Of a stretch of DNA of 64,000 nucleotides, positions 1-9,037 are shown in pieces. Every line of letters starts with the position of its first letter. The first letter of the stretch is position 1. The notes under the pieces are model-generated. The model was not told the origin of the DNA and did not search any database. It saw only the letters and a program-made list of their open reading frames with translations. The DNA is from Myxococcus xanthus (GTDB taxonomy: Bacteria > Myxococcota > Myxococcia > Myxococcales > Myxococcaceae): assembly GCF_900106535.1 (NCBI RefSeq), contig NZ_FNOH01000005.1:186001-250000 (forward strand), given 5' to 3'. The translations under genes and the position numbers were made by a program.

Positions 1-1014
1 CGGGGGCTGGGGGACTTCGGGGAAGCCGTCCGGCAACGTCACCGTGGCCATGCTGCCGACCATGTCCTCGGGGCAGGTGGGCTGGGTGCCCAGCCGCGCG
101 CACAGCAGGTTCTGCGCCGCCAGCACCTTGGCCCGGTTCGAGGCCATGACCTCCGGCCAGCCGCCGGGAAGCAGCCCGCCCATGAAGCGAATCACCTCGG
201 GCACGCAGAGCACGGCCGAAGGGTCGTGCGTCCCCGTCCAGTCGAAGTCCAGCCGGAAGCGGGAACGGTCCGTCCGCCGGGAGTTGTGCCCGTGGCTCAC
301 GGACAGGGGCTTGATGGCGGACTGGAGGTCGCGCCGGACGTGAAGGAACGCGGCCCCCTTGGGGGCGCACATCCACTTGTGGCAGTTGCCCGTGTAGTAC
401 CCGGCACCCAGCGTGCGCAGAGACAGCGGCAGCATGCCCGGCCCGTGCGCGCCATCCACCAGCGTCTCCACGCCACGCTCGCGCAACGCGGCGACGAGTT
501 GCTCCAGCGGCATCACCAGGGCCGTCTGACTGGACACGTGGTCCACCAGGAACAGGCGCGTGCGCGGGGTGACATGGGGTAGCACGGCGTCCACCACCGA
601 CTGCGCGGACGGCACTGGCCAGGGCAGCTTCGCCACCACCACCTTGGCGCCCCACTGCGACGCCACGAAGTCCAGCGCGTTGCGGCTGGCGTTGTACTCG
701 TGGTCGGTGGTGAGCAGCTCGTCGCCAGGGGCGAAGCGCAGCGAGCGCAGCACCGTACTCACCCCCGCCGTCGCGTTGGGGACGAAGCCCAGGTCGTCCG
801 CGTCCGCGCCGACGAAGGTGGCGAGCGCGGCGCGGGCGTCATCCAGCAGCGGCTCGATTTCGCGGTGGAGGAAGCGCACCGGCTCGGCTTCCAGGCGCGC
901 GCGCAGCTCGGACTGTCGCTGGAGGACGGCTGTCGGGCAGGCGCCGAACGAGCCGTGGTTCAGGAAGACGACTTCGGGGTCCAGGCTCCAGTGGCTGCGG
1001 AAGGGCGCGCTCAT
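1..1014 (-). CDS. Class V aminotransferase (isopenicillin-N-epimerase-like), 3' end outside window
   Basis: PLP-dependent fold-type I enzyme of the class V aminotransferase family (cysteine desulfurase / isopenicillin N epimerase group). The protein starts MSAPFRSHW at 1014 and is open to the left edge, giving about 338 residues. Near the start the FLNHGSFGACP segment is the usual phosphate/substrate loop. LVDGAHGPGML holds the Asp that pairs with the PLP pyridine nitrogen, and GNCHKWMCAPKG contains the lysine expected to form the Schiff base. The substrate cannot be told from sequence; family members act as epimerases, desulfurases or transaminases. The next gene upstream on the same strand is an unrelated lipoprotein. 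Confidence 0.85.
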   Translation of the reverse strand, partial: MSAPFRSHWSLDPEVVFLNHGSFGACPTAVLQRQSELRARLEAEPVRFLHREIEPLLDDARAALATFVGADADDLGFVPNATAGVSTVLRSLRFAPGDELLTTDHEYNASRNALDFVASQWGAKVVVAKLPWPVPSAQSVVDAVLPHVTPRTRLFLVDHVSSQTALVMPLEQLVAALRERGVETLVDGAHGPGMLPLSLRTLGAGYYTGNCHKWMCAPKGAAFLHVRRDLQSAIKPLSVSHGHNSRRTDRSRFRLDFDWTGTHDPSAVLCVPEVIRFMGGLLPGGWPEVMASNRAKVLAAQNLLCARLGTQPTCPEDMVGSMATVTLPDGFPEVPQPP

Positions 1015-1101
1015 GCGGGAGGACTCGACCTGAGCTGGTTGCGCCTGTCAACGCGCGGCACGTGTACAGGGGGCCTGCGCCGCGCTCGAGCGCGGATGCG
1101 C

Positions 1102-1638
1102 TCAAATCTCGATGGAGAGCTTTCCCGATTGGGACTTCTTGGGGTTGTAGTGCTCCAGGTCGGACTTGAGGACGTACCCGACGACACCGTTCGCTTCGGC
1201 CTGGTCTCCGCCGACGAAGGACATGATGACGACGTTGCCGCCGGCCGCACGGGCCAGTTGCTTCGCCTCCTCAAGGAGTTTCTCTCTCGGCAGGGTGCCG
1301 TGCGACGACGCACGAAGTGAGAGCTTCCCGAGAATCTCGTGCGGGGCGCCATCGGTCGTGCGAATGCTCCCGTTCACGAGCTCAACGCCTTCAGGGAAGG
1401 TATCGACGAGCACCTTCACATCGCTCGAACCTGATGCCACGGGAATCTGAAACTGGTTTCCCGTCATCGACGTGGAGCTGGGGTGGCGCCGCTCATAGTC
1501 CGCCTCATAGCGCTGGACCACCGCCGCATCCTCGGCGAGCCGTGCCTCGCCGAACGACGAGTACGTCACGGAGGGCTTCGTCGCGACACATGCGCCCAGG
1601 AAGAGGGCGGCAACGAGGACAGCGCAGCAGGATTTCAT
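1102..1638 (-). CDS. Hypothetical lipoprotein downstream of tolB
   Basis: A 178-residue protein with a type II signal peptide: short basic start, hydrophobic core and lipobox LGAC, so the mature protein should begin at that Cys and be lipid-anchored. An ATG six bases upstream (1644) is possible, but GTGAGG sits nine bases before the 1638 start, a better Shine-Dalgarno distance. I do not recognise the mature domain. It occupies the place where pal commonly follows tolB but shows no OmpA-like peptidoglycan-binding motif, so it is not Pal. It lies about 120 bp beyond the tolB stop on the same strand and could be cotranscribed. Confidence 0.7.
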   Translation of the reverse strand: MKSCCAVLVAALFLGACVATKPSVTYSSFGEARLAEDAAVVQRYEADYERRHPSSTSMTGNQFQIPVASGSSDVKVLVDTFPEGVELVNGSIRTTDGAPHEILGKLSLRASSHGTLPREKLLEEAKQLARAAGGNVVIMSFVGGDQAEANGVVGYVLKSDLEHYNPKKSQSGKLSIEI

Positions 1639-1765
1639 CGACATGTGCCTCACGAGAAAGGGAAGGGCGCGGAACGCTACACCGGCTTGCTCCCTCTTCG
1701 TCGAGACCACCCCTGCTGGTGATAGGGCCACAGGTGGGGCGCGCAAGCCCCACCTGTCCCAGGGG

Positions 1766-3061
1766 CTACTGCGCCTGCGGCAGCGGCGACCAGTCCGGCG
1801 TCTGGTACGTGCCCTTCTCGGTGCGCAGCGGGAGCTGGTTGTTGCCGTCCGCCGTCATGACGTAGAGCTGCGAGCCGCCATTGCGCGTGGACGTGAAGAC
1901 GATGAGCCGCCCGTTGGGAGAGAAGGCGGGCTCCTCGTTGCTGCCCTGGTCCTGCGTGAGGCGCGTCACCTTGCCCGTCTCCACGCTGACGGTGAAGAGG
2001 TCGAAGGCGTTGCGCTCGTCGCGAGCGGTGAAGACGATGAGGTCTCCGCGCGGCGACCAGTCCGGCGTCTGGTTGTAGTTGCCCTGGAAGGTGAGCCGGC
2101 GCACGCCCGTGCCATCCGCGTTCATGATGTAGACCTGCGGGCTGCCGCCCCGGTTGGACACGAAGGCGATGCGCTTGCCATCCGGCGACCAGGTGGGGCT
2201 GGTGTTGAGGCCGTAGGGCGTGTCGGTGAGCGCGCGCGCGCCGCTACCGTCCGCGTTGGCCACGTACACCTGGGCGCTCTCGCCCTCCGCCAGCGAGTAC
2301 GCGATGCGCTTGCCGTCCGGGGAGAAGGCCGCGCCGGTGGCCATCTGCCCACCGGAGATGACGGCCTTCGCCTCACCGCCGGGGGACTGCACGTAGATGT
2401 CCGGGCGATTCTTGCGGTACGTGGTGAAGGCGACCTGCGAGCCATCCTGGCTCAGCGCGGGCAGGATGTTGATGCCGCCCTTGGTGAGCGCCCGGGCGTT
2501 GCCGCCGTCCCAGTCCGCCACGTACACGTCGCGGTTGGTGCCCGCCTTGCGCACGTAGGTGATGCGGGACAGGAAGGGGCTGGGCTCGCGAGTGAAGTGC
2601 CGGTAGAGCGCGTCCGCCAGGCGGTGCGCCAGCAGCGAGGCGTTGTCGGCGGGCGCGTCCTTGGACACCTTCAGGTCCTCGCGGCCGGTGCCCACGTTGA
2701 ACAGGCGCAGCTCCCCGCGCAGCACGCCGCCGTCCTGCGCCAGCGACACCTTCACGAGCGCTTCGGCGCCCACGTCCGCCCAGCGGCTGAAGTTGATGCT
2801 GGCCGCGGCCATGCCTTCCTTCGCGTCCGCCGTGAAGCCCTTGCGGTCCAGCACCTGGAGGATGCCGGAGGCGGTCAGGTCGAAGCTGAAGGCCGAATCG
2901 AAGGGCGCCACCAACGCCTTCGCGCCGTCGTTCTGCGTCAGGGGCGCGGGCACCGCCACGGGCAGTGGGCGGAAGTTGGCGCCGGAGATTTCGATGGTGG
3001 GCGCCTGCGCGAGCGCGACGACGGGGAGGAGGAGCAGCAGGGAGAGGAGCAGGGCTTTCAT
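1766..3061 (-). CDS. tolB: TolB, periplasmic beta-propeller of the Tol-Pal system
   Basis: Soluble periplasmic TolB, 431 residues, the usual family length. It has a cleavable signal peptide (LLLLLPVVALAQA), an N-terminal alpha/beta domain (to about 170) and then repeated PD40/WD40-like blades with recurring SPDGKRIAF, SPNGRLIVF and TPDWSP motifs. TolB links TolA and Pal in the envelope-spanning machine that keeps the outer membrane attached and constricts it at division. Its start overlaps the stop of the preceding TolA/TonB-like gene by 4 bp, so the two are probably translationally coupled. It is the last clear Tol gene of the operon. Confidence 0.95.
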   Translation of the reverse strand: MKALLLSLLLLLPVVALAQAPTIEISGANFRPLPVAVPAPLTQNDGAKALVAPFDSAFSFDLTASGILQVLDRKGFTADAKEGMAAASINFSRWADVGAEALVKVSLAQDGGVLRGELRLFNVGTGREDLKVSKDAPADNASLLAHRLADALYRHFTREPSPFLSRITYVRKAGTNRDVYVADWDGGNARALTKGGINILPALSQDGSQVAFTTYRKNRPDIYVQSPGGEAKAVISGGQMATGAAFSPDGKRIAYSLAEGESAQVYVANADGSGARALTDTPYGLNTSPTWSPDGKRIAFVSNRGGSPQVYIMNADGTGVRRLTFQGNYNQTPDWSPRGDLIVFTARDERNAFDLFTVSVETGKVTRLTQDQGSNEEPAFSPNGRLIVFTSTRNGGSQLYVMTADGNNQLPLRTEKGTYQTPDWSPLPQAQ

Positions 3062-3846
3062 AGGGCGTTGAACACCAGGTTGACGCCGCTCTTCTGCAGG
3101 GCGTTCCGGAGATGGTCCGGTGGAGGAGAAAAGGGCGCGGCCTTGCGCACGGCCGTGACGACGGCCGAGTCGAAGAGGTCGTTCCCACTGGCCTTGGTGA
3201 GACTCACGTCCAGCACTTCACCCGTGCGGCCCAGGCGCACCGCCACCATGGCCTTGAGGTGCAGCCGCTCGGATTCGGGGATGGTGTCCGCCACGCTGTA
3301 GTGGCGGCGGACCTGCGACTGGAGCAGGCCGAAGTAGCGCTCGCCTTCCGCGGTGGCCGAGTCTCCGTCTGGGTCGCCGTCCTCGGCGCCCTCCGCCTCC
3401 TCGGGCTCCGCCGCCTTGGCCGTCTTGTCGAAGGCACCGAAGAGCCGCTTGCGCCGATCCTCGCCCGTCGTCTCGCCCTTCTGCGGCGTGGGCTTGGATG
3501 TGGAGGGCTCCGGCTGCACACCCGGGATGGGCACCGCCACCTTGGCGGGGGAGGGCTCCGGGGGCGGGGCCTCCGGAGCGGGCTTGGGCGCGTCCACCTT
3601 CTTGGGCGGCGGTGGCAACTGCTCCTTGCGCGGCAGCAGCTTGGAGTCGCGCGGCTTGCCCAGGCGCACCAGCGTGGCGCGAATGGGCTTGGTGTCCAGG
3701 TCCACCTTGGGCGTGGCGGAGAAGCGCGCGTACGCAATCGCCGCCACCAGCACCAGGATGTGCCCCACGACGGACACCACCACGAAGCGCGACATCCGCG
3801 TGGAGCGCGTGACGAGCAGGCTGTGGCTTACCGCGGAGGGCGTCAT
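3058..3846 (-). CDS. TolA/TonB-like energy-transducing protein
   Basis: A 262-residue inner-membrane protein with one N-terminal membrane span (FVVVSVVGHILVLVAAIAY), a long Pro/Lys/Glu-rich periplasmic spacer, and a C-terminal TonB-type domain (VRRHYSVAD, then AMVAVRLGRTGEVLDVSL). In the Tol complex this position belongs to TolA, which carries the proton-motive signal from TolQR to TolB/Pal. The compact C-terminal domain looks more like TonB_C than enterobacterial TolA, as is usual in deltaproteobacteria. It starts three bases past the tolR stop and overlaps tolB by 4 bp. The role is inferred from gene order. Confidence 0.85.
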   Translation of the reverse strand: MTPSAVSHSLLVTRSTRMSRFVVVSVVGHILVLVAAIAYARFSATPKVDLDTKPIRATLVRLGKPRDSKLLPRKEQLPPPPKKVDAPKPAPEAPPPEPSPAKVAVPIPGVQPEPSTSKPTPQKGETTGEDRRKRLFGAFDKTAKAAEPEEAEGAEDGDPDGDSATAEGERYFGLLQSQVRRHYSVADTIPESERLHLKAMVAVRLGRTGEVLDVSLTKASGNDLFDSAVVTAVRKAAPFSPPPDHLRNALQKSGVNLVFNAL

Positions 3847-3849
3847 GGG

Positions 3850-4317
3850 CTAGCGCTTCGCTTCCTTCGACTTGCCTTTGCCGGTGTTGGACGTCCGACC
3901 CGCGGTCGACGGGTCCGTGATCATGCCCACGTTGCCAATGCCCGCGCGCTGGGCCGCGGCCATGACCTCCACCACCACCCCGTACGGCACGTCCCGGTCC
4001 GCGTGGAGATAGACTTCCTTGTCGGCCTGCGCCTTGGCGTTGGCGGCGAGCTTCTGCTCCAGCTCCTCCAGCGCCACTTCCGCGTCACCGATGTAGACCT
4101 TGCGCCCCGCGTCGATGGAGAGGACCAGTTTCTTCTCCGTGGCCTCCACCGGCGCGGCCTTGGTCTCCGGCAGGTTCACCTTCACGCCCTGCTGGATGAG
4201 GGGCGCCGTCACCATGAAGATGATGAGCAGCACCAACATCACGTCCACCATGGGCGTGACGTTGATTTCGCTCATGGTGGTGCGGCCACCGCCGCGGTTG
4301 CCTCCGCCCATTCCCAT
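3850..4317 (-). CDS. tolR: TolR/ExbD-family proton channel subunit
   Basis: A 155-residue ExbD/TolR family protein. After a Gly-rich cytoplasmic start, a single membrane helix begins with VDVMLVLLIIFM; its Asp is the family's essential proton-carrying residue. The periplasmic part (about 40-135) has the family pattern, including a VPYG.VV.VM region. The C-terminus is Lys/Ser-rich. With TolQ it forms the proton-driven stator that energises TolA. It lies 12 bp after tolQ and abuts the TolA/TonB-like gene, so it sits mid-operon. Confidence 0.92.
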   Translation of the reverse strand: MGMGGGNRGGGRTTMSEINVTPMVDVMLVLLIIFMVTAPLIQQGVKVNLPETKAAPVEATEKKLVLSIDAGRKVYIGDAEVALEELEQKLAANAKAQADKEVYLHADRDVPYGVVVEVMAAAQRAGIGNVGMITDPSTAGRTSNTGKGKSKEAKR

Positions 4318-4329
4318 GGTGGCCCCCGG

Positions 4330-5040
4330 CTACCGGAAGAAGTGACGCTTGATGATGTTGAGGAAGTCCGCGGAGAAGTTCGACATCTCCGTGTCGAACA
4401 CCTTGATGCGGCTGACGAACGAGTTGTAGGCGACCACCGCCGGAATCGCCGCGAACAGGCCCGCGGCGGTGGCGAAGAGCGCGTTGCCCACCGGCGCGGC
4501 CACCGTGGCCAGCGTCGCGTTGCCCTGCTCGGCAATCTGATTGAACGCGCTCAGGATGCCGATGACGGTGCCGAACAGGCCCACGAAGGGCGACGCCGCG
4601 CCCACGGTGCCCAGGAAGGACACCCGGTTCTCCAGCTCGGTGATTTGCGCCGTGGAGGCCCGGTGGAGCGCGCGCTCCACGTTCTCGATGCCGCCCAGCC
4701 GCTCGGCCAGCGCGCCTTCGGTGCCGCCCTCCTTGGCTTGCGCCAGCTTGGTCAGCTCTTCATAGCCGGCGCAGAAGACCTTCGACAGCGGCGAGCCGTC
4801 GAGCTTCTGGGCCGTCTGGTAGATGGCCTCCAGGCGCGAGGCCTTCCAGAAGGTGTCGAGGAAGGTGAGAGACTGTGCGCGAGCCTTGGCGAGCTGGGAC
4901 GCCTTCATGGCGATGAGGGCCCAGGAGGCCACGGATACGCCCATCAGGAGCAGTAGGACTGCCAGCTCGATGAGGGAGGCGTCGCGGATGATCTCCACGT
5001 AGTTCATGGCGCCAAGCGCCAGGGGCAGGTGGGGCGTCAT
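4330..5040 (-). CDS. tolQ: TolQ/ExbB-family proton channel subunit
   Basis: MotA/TolQ/ExbB proton channel family, about 236 residues from the MTPHLPLAL start chosen here; MNYVEIIRD at 5007 is an alternative. It has three membrane helices: one near the N-terminus (LIELAVLLLLMGVSVASW), and two in the C-terminal half (FLGTVGAASPFVGLFGTVIG and ATAAGLFAAIPAVVAYN), the latter pair being the conserved family signature. The in-frame extension upstream to 5226 has no family-like sequence and was excluded. It is the first gene of the tolQ-tolR-tolA-tolB operon and is divergent from a lipoprotein gene, so the operon promoter should lie in 5041-5201. Confidence 0.92.
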   Translation of the reverse strand: MTPHLPLALGAMNYVEIIRDASLIELAVLLLLMGVSVASWALIAMKASQLAKARAQSLTFLDTFWKASRLEAIYQTAQKLDGSPLSKVFCAGYEELTKLAQAKEGGTEGALAERLGGIENVERALHRASTAQITELENRVSFLGTVGAASPFVGLFGTVIGILSAFNQIAEQGNATLATVAAPVGNALFATAAGLFAAIPAVVAYNSFVSRIKVFDTEMSNFSADFLNIIKRHFFR

Positions 5041-5201
5041 GGGGAGCAGCGCGTAACACTCCGATAAGACAGGGTCAAACAATGGGGAAACGGTTGCTTG
5101 CTTGAGCTGGATTGCCCAGGGCGGTGAATAATTCCCGCCGCCGCCCGTCGGATGGGGCAGAAGCGGGCCGAACACCTCACTGCCCCACCGACAGGTGCCC
5201 C

Positions 5202-6236
5202 ATGAACTCCCGGTTGCTGGTCGCATTCCTCTGCTTGTTTGCGATCCTCCCTGGCTGTGTCGTCCATGAAGAGCCGTGCTGCGATGTGCCCCGCTACGAG
5301 GGGGACGTGACCTTCCGCTGGAGCTTCGGTGGTCAGCGCTGCGACGATGTCCGCGCGGTCCAGGGCGTCAACGTCGTCATCCCCGGCGAGGTGCTGGCCA
5401 ACGACGGCCGCTACAACTGCCAGGCGAACGGCTTCGACGGCATCGTCCTCCACCGATTCGCGCCGGGGACCTACTCGTTCCGCCTGGAAGGCGTCGGCTA
5501 CGGCAATGAGTTGCTGTACGAGACCCATGGAACCTTCACCGTGGACGGCAACGTGACGGTGAACGTGGACCTGACCCCGACGGGCGCTCCGCCGTCCTTC
5601 GCCTACCTGAGCTGGCTCTTCCCGCCGAACAGCTACAGCCCCAGCCCCAACTGCAACCAGGCGGGGATCACCCACGTCGAGGCGAGCGTGGATGGCGGTG
5701 ACTGGGCGCGCTTCGAGTGCTGGGAAGGGCACGCCGCCAACCAGATTCGCACGCCGTACCTGGACCCGGGCTACCACGGGTTGGAGCTCGTCGCCGTCGA
5801 TAGGAATGGCCTGCCTTGGTACTACTTCGGGGGCGACATCCTCACCCAGTTGGGGCAGCCGACCTCCCACACCGGGTCGATGTGGGCCATTGGCGGGGCC
5901 TCTGTCCGGTGGGAGCTGCGCTCGCGTTACGGGAACCGCCAGACCTGCTACGAGGCCGGCCTGCAGCGCGTGGGCATCAACTTCCGAGACATCCACACCG
6001 GCGAACTGGTGTACGGCGACGTCGGTGACTGGCACGACTGCGTCGATGGCCCGAATGAAAGCTCGGTGGTGGTGTACCAGTTCCTGCGGCCCGGCCGTTA
6101 CGTGGTGGAGATGTACGCCAGCGCTCGCGACGGTCGCGAGTACTTCTCGCCGAACAACTCGCCCGTCATCGACGTGGTCGCCCACCAGTTCCCGGGCCCG
6201 AACTCCTCGCTGCCGGTGTACCTCATCGAGGACTGA
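5202..6236 (+). CDS. Hypothetical lipoprotein
   Basis: A 344-residue protein starting MNSRLLVAFLCLF with lipobox LPGC and an AGGTG ribosome site seven bases before the ATG; the in-frame extension upstream was rejected because it would bury the signal peptide. The mature part begins with several Cys residues (CVVHEEPCCDVP) and appears to contain repeated beta-sandwich units, each with Cys pairs and a phrase of the form G.Y...L.A.D (PGYHGLELVAVD, PGRYVVEMYASA). I recognise no enzyme motif. It is divergent from tolQ and followed by a strong hairpin. Surface or periplasmic binding is possible but unsupported. Confidence 0.75.
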   Translation: MNSRLLVAFLCLFAILPGCVVHEEPCCDVPRYEGDVTFRWSFGGQRCDDVRAVQGVNVVIPGEVLANDGRYNCQANGFDGIVLHRFAPGTYSFRLEGVGYGNELLYETHGTFTVDGNVTVNVDLTPTGAPPSFAYLSWLFPPNSYSPSPNCNQAGITHVEASVDGGDWARFECWEGHAANQIRTPYLDPGYHGLELVAVDRNGLPWYYFGGDILTQLGQPTSHTGSMWAIGGASVRWELRSRYGNRQTCYEAGLQRVGINFRDIHTGELVYGDVGDWHDCVDGPNESSVVVYQFLRPGRYVVEMYASARDGREYFSPNNSPVIDVVAHQFPGPNSSLPVYLIED

Positions 6237-6265
6237 GCGCGGCAGGTCGGCTAGGCAGTGAGGGG

Positions 6266-6292
6266 AGGGCCGGGATGATGCATCCCGGCCCT
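6266..6292 (+). terminator. Perfect 12-bp hairpin after the lipoprotein gene
   Basis: AGGGCCGGGATG and CATCCCGGCCCT form a perfect 12-bp stem around a 3-nt ATG loop, 30 bp after the lipoprotein stop. It is a very stable hairpin but is followed by TTCGTG rather than a T tract, so termination efficiency is uncertain; many high-GC genomes use such I-shaped structures. Confidence 0.6.
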
Positions 6293-6351
6293 TCGTGCGT
6301 TCAGCGGGGCTGACGCTGGCGCTGGCATCAAACGTGATAGGGACACGCTCC

Positions 6352-7167
6352 ATGCGGCAAGGCAGCCACAGTCCCATTGGTGTCTTCGATTCAGGCGTCG
6401 GCGGGCTCACCGTCCTCAAGGCCCTCATGGCCCGGCTCCCCCACGAGAGCACGGTGTATCTGGGGGACACCGCGCGGGTGCCCTACGGCACCAAGTCCGG
6501 CGAGGTGGTGACGCGCTACTCGCTGAAGAACGCGGAGTTTCTCCTGGAGCGCGGCATCAAGCTGCTGGTGGTGGCGTGCAACACCGCTTCGGCCGTGGCG
6601 CTGCCCGCGCTGGAGGCGGCGCTGCCAGTGCCGGTGGTGGGCGTCATCCTCCCCGGCGCGCGGGCGGCGTTGGCGCGCACGCAGGGGGGCGGGGTGGGTA
6701 TCATCGGCACACCCGGCACCATCCGCTCGGGGGCCTACCAGCGTGCCCTTGAGTCCGCGGACCCGCGGGTGCGGGCGAAGGCCCGCGCCTGTCCGCTCTT
6801 CGTGCCGCTGGCGGAAGAGGGGTGGACCACAGGCGACGTGCCCCTGCTGGTGGCGCGCGACTACCTGGCCGAGTTCACCCGCGACGGCGTGGACACCCTG
6901 GTGCTGGGCTGCACGCACTACCCGCTGCTCAAGGGCGTCATCGCGGAGGTGGTGGGGCCCCAGGTGGCGCTGGTGGACTCGGCGGAGGCCACCGCGGACG
7001 CCGTGGCCGCGCTGCTGTCGGAGCGGGATGGACTGGCGCCGGCGTCGCGAGGCACGCCGGAGCACGCGTACTACGTCACCGACGTGCCGGAGCGCTTCAT
7101 GGAGGTGGGGGCCCGTTTCCTGGGCCGGCCCATCACCGCGGCGGAGCAGGTGGACCTGACCTTCTGA
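6352..7167 (+). CDS. murI: Glutamate racemase
   Basis: Cofactor-independent racemase that converts L- to D-glutamate for peptidoglycan. Starting at MRQGSHSPIG the protein is 271 residues, the normal MurI length. The N-terminal signature IGVFDSGVGGLTVL is intact. Both catalytic cysteines are present, in ACNTAS (Cys76) and LGCTHYPLL. The 19-residue in-frame extension to 6295 was rejected: family homology begins at the chosen ATG. A strong bidirectional hairpin separates it from convergent carF. Confidence 0.95.
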   Translation: MRQGSHSPIGVFDSGVGGLTVLKALMARLPHESTVYLGDTARVPYGTKSGEVVTRYSLKNAEFLLERGIKLLVVACNTASAVALPALEAALPVPVVGVILPGARAALARTQGGGVGIIGTPGTIRSGAYQRALESADPRVRAKARACPLFVPLAEEGWTTGDVPLLVARDYLAEFTRDGVDTLVLGCTHYPLLKGVIAEVVGPQVALVDSAEATADAVAALLSERDGLAPASRGTPEHAYYVTDVPERFMEVGARFLGRPITAAEQVDLTF

Positions 7168-7189
7168 CGGGGGCGCGCCGCGGACGCAC

Positions 7190-7222
7190 GAACGCCCGCC
7201 GCGGCAGGCCGGGCGGGCGTTC
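7190..7222. terminator. Bidirectional hairpin between murI and carF
   Basis: GAACGCCCGCC and GGCGGGCGTTC make a perfect 11-bp stem with an 11-nt loop, centred in the 70-bp gap between the convergent murI and carF stops. It could end transcription from both sides. There is no long T run. Confidence 0.65.
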
Positions 7223-7237
7223 TGGTACGGCGGAGGA

Positions 7238-8083
7238 CTACGGGCGCGTGGAGGCGGGCTTCTCCTGCACGGTGGCCTGGGTGAGCAGCTCCTTGGCCGC
7301 CTGGACCACCGGGGCCTCGCTGCCACCCGCGGCGACCACCAGCGCGCGCGCCGCCTCCGCGCCGATGTCGTCCTGGCGCGGCAGCAGGCCCGTGGCCCAG
7401 GTGATGAGCCGCTCGGCGGTGGGGAAGAAGTGGACCATCGTCAGCGGCTTGTTCATCCAGCCCACGGTGATGCAGTAGTACTTGTTGTACGGCTTGGTGT
7501 GGTGAATGCGGTGGTGGTCGGGGGGCAGGATGAGGTGCACGCGCTGGAGGAAGCCGACGAGCGCGGGCGGCGAGTCCATGTGCGACCACTTGTGGAACTG
7601 GTTGGTCGCCATCACCCAGAAAATCATCGCGCCGAGAAAGGACGCGCAGAACACCCAGCCCGGGCCGCTCATGGGCAGGCACAGGGCGATGATGGCCACC
7701 GGCAGGGAGATGAGGCAGTTGTTGCCGTTGGTCTCCACGAAGTCGTGGCGGGTGATGGCCTTCTCGTCCACGTGGTGCTCGCGGAAGGGGCGGATGAGCG
7801 CCTTGCCCAGCACCGGCATCTCCGTGGAGCCCCACGTGTCGCCCATCCAGTGGACGAAGCCGGAGACGAAGTCCGCGGCGAGGTAGCCCAGCAGCACCGC
7901 GCTGAGCAGCAGCCACGTGCCAGCATAGGGGGTGCCCCACAGCCGGTACACCAGCGCCACCTCCAGTGAGACGAAGGAGACGATGGCGGCAATCTCCATC
8001 GCGCGGATGGCGGGCGAGTACCCCTGGGCCAGCACCTGGGCGTCTTGCTGGCGCACCTTCTTTTCAATCTCTTGGGTCTTCAT
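7238..8083 (-). CDS. carF: Plasmanylethanolamine desaturase CarF
   Basis: CarF, 281 residues, the length known for the Myxococcus protein and homologous to animal TMEM189/PEDS1. It introduces the vinyl-ether double bond that turns plasmanyl- into plasmenyl-ethanolamine (plasmalogen); in M. xanthus these lipids are needed for singlet-oxygen signalling that triggers light-induced carotenoid synthesis. Several membrane helices are visible (about 30-50, 55-75, 122-160). The His-rich di-iron motifs are intact: FVHWMGD (His78), REHHVDEKAITRHD (His103, 104, 113), NQFHKWSH (His164, 168), DHHRIHHTKPYN (His190, 191, 194, 195) and His218. It is a single gene, convergent with murI. Confidence 0.93.
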   Translation of the reverse strand: MKTQEIEKKVRQQDAQVLAQGYSPAIRAMEIAAIVSFVSLEVALVYRLWGTPYAGTWLLLSAVLLGYLAADFVSGFVHWMGDTWGSTEMPVLGKALIRPFREHHVDEKAITRHDFVETNGNNCLISLPVAIIALCLPMSGPGWVFCASFLGAMIFWVMATNQFHKWSHMDSPPALVGFLQRVHLILPPDHHRIHHTKPYNKYYCITVGWMNKPLTMVHFFPTAERLITWATGLLPRQDDIGAEAARALVVAAGGSEAPVVQAAKELLTQATVQEKPASTRP

Positions 8084-8309
8084 CCGGGCGTCCTCGCCGT
8101 TGGTGGGGGTGTCGAGAACCCCGTCCGTCAGCCTGTACGTATCCCAGCCGCTTTCAGCTTTTCAACGGAACTGCCGGGCAATCGCCGTGGCCTGCACGGT
8201 TGGTGGGCCAGGGAGTCACTCGTGTGCGTGTGGCACCACGAAGGATGCGAGCAGGTCACGCTTACCTTGTGTCGTGCGGATGCGGCTGCTACGGTCCGCG
8301 ACTTCGGCG

Positions 8310-8876
<567 letters not shown>

Positions 8877-9037
8877 CCGCCCACGCGGTCTTCCGGATGT
8901 GGGCGCCTGGCGTGCCCGTCCGGACATGTCTCCAGGGCTTCGTACGGCCTGGGCGAGTGGGCAGGAGTCCCTCTCGCGGGGCGTGCGTGGGGGATGCCGT
9001 CCGGGCGTGGTAGGTTGGCGGCCTTCCGCTCGCCGCC

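Noticed and set aside
8231-8250. TGGCAC followed by TGCG in the carF upstream gap as a sigma-54 promoter
   Set aside because: The GG and GC are 13 bases apart instead of 10.
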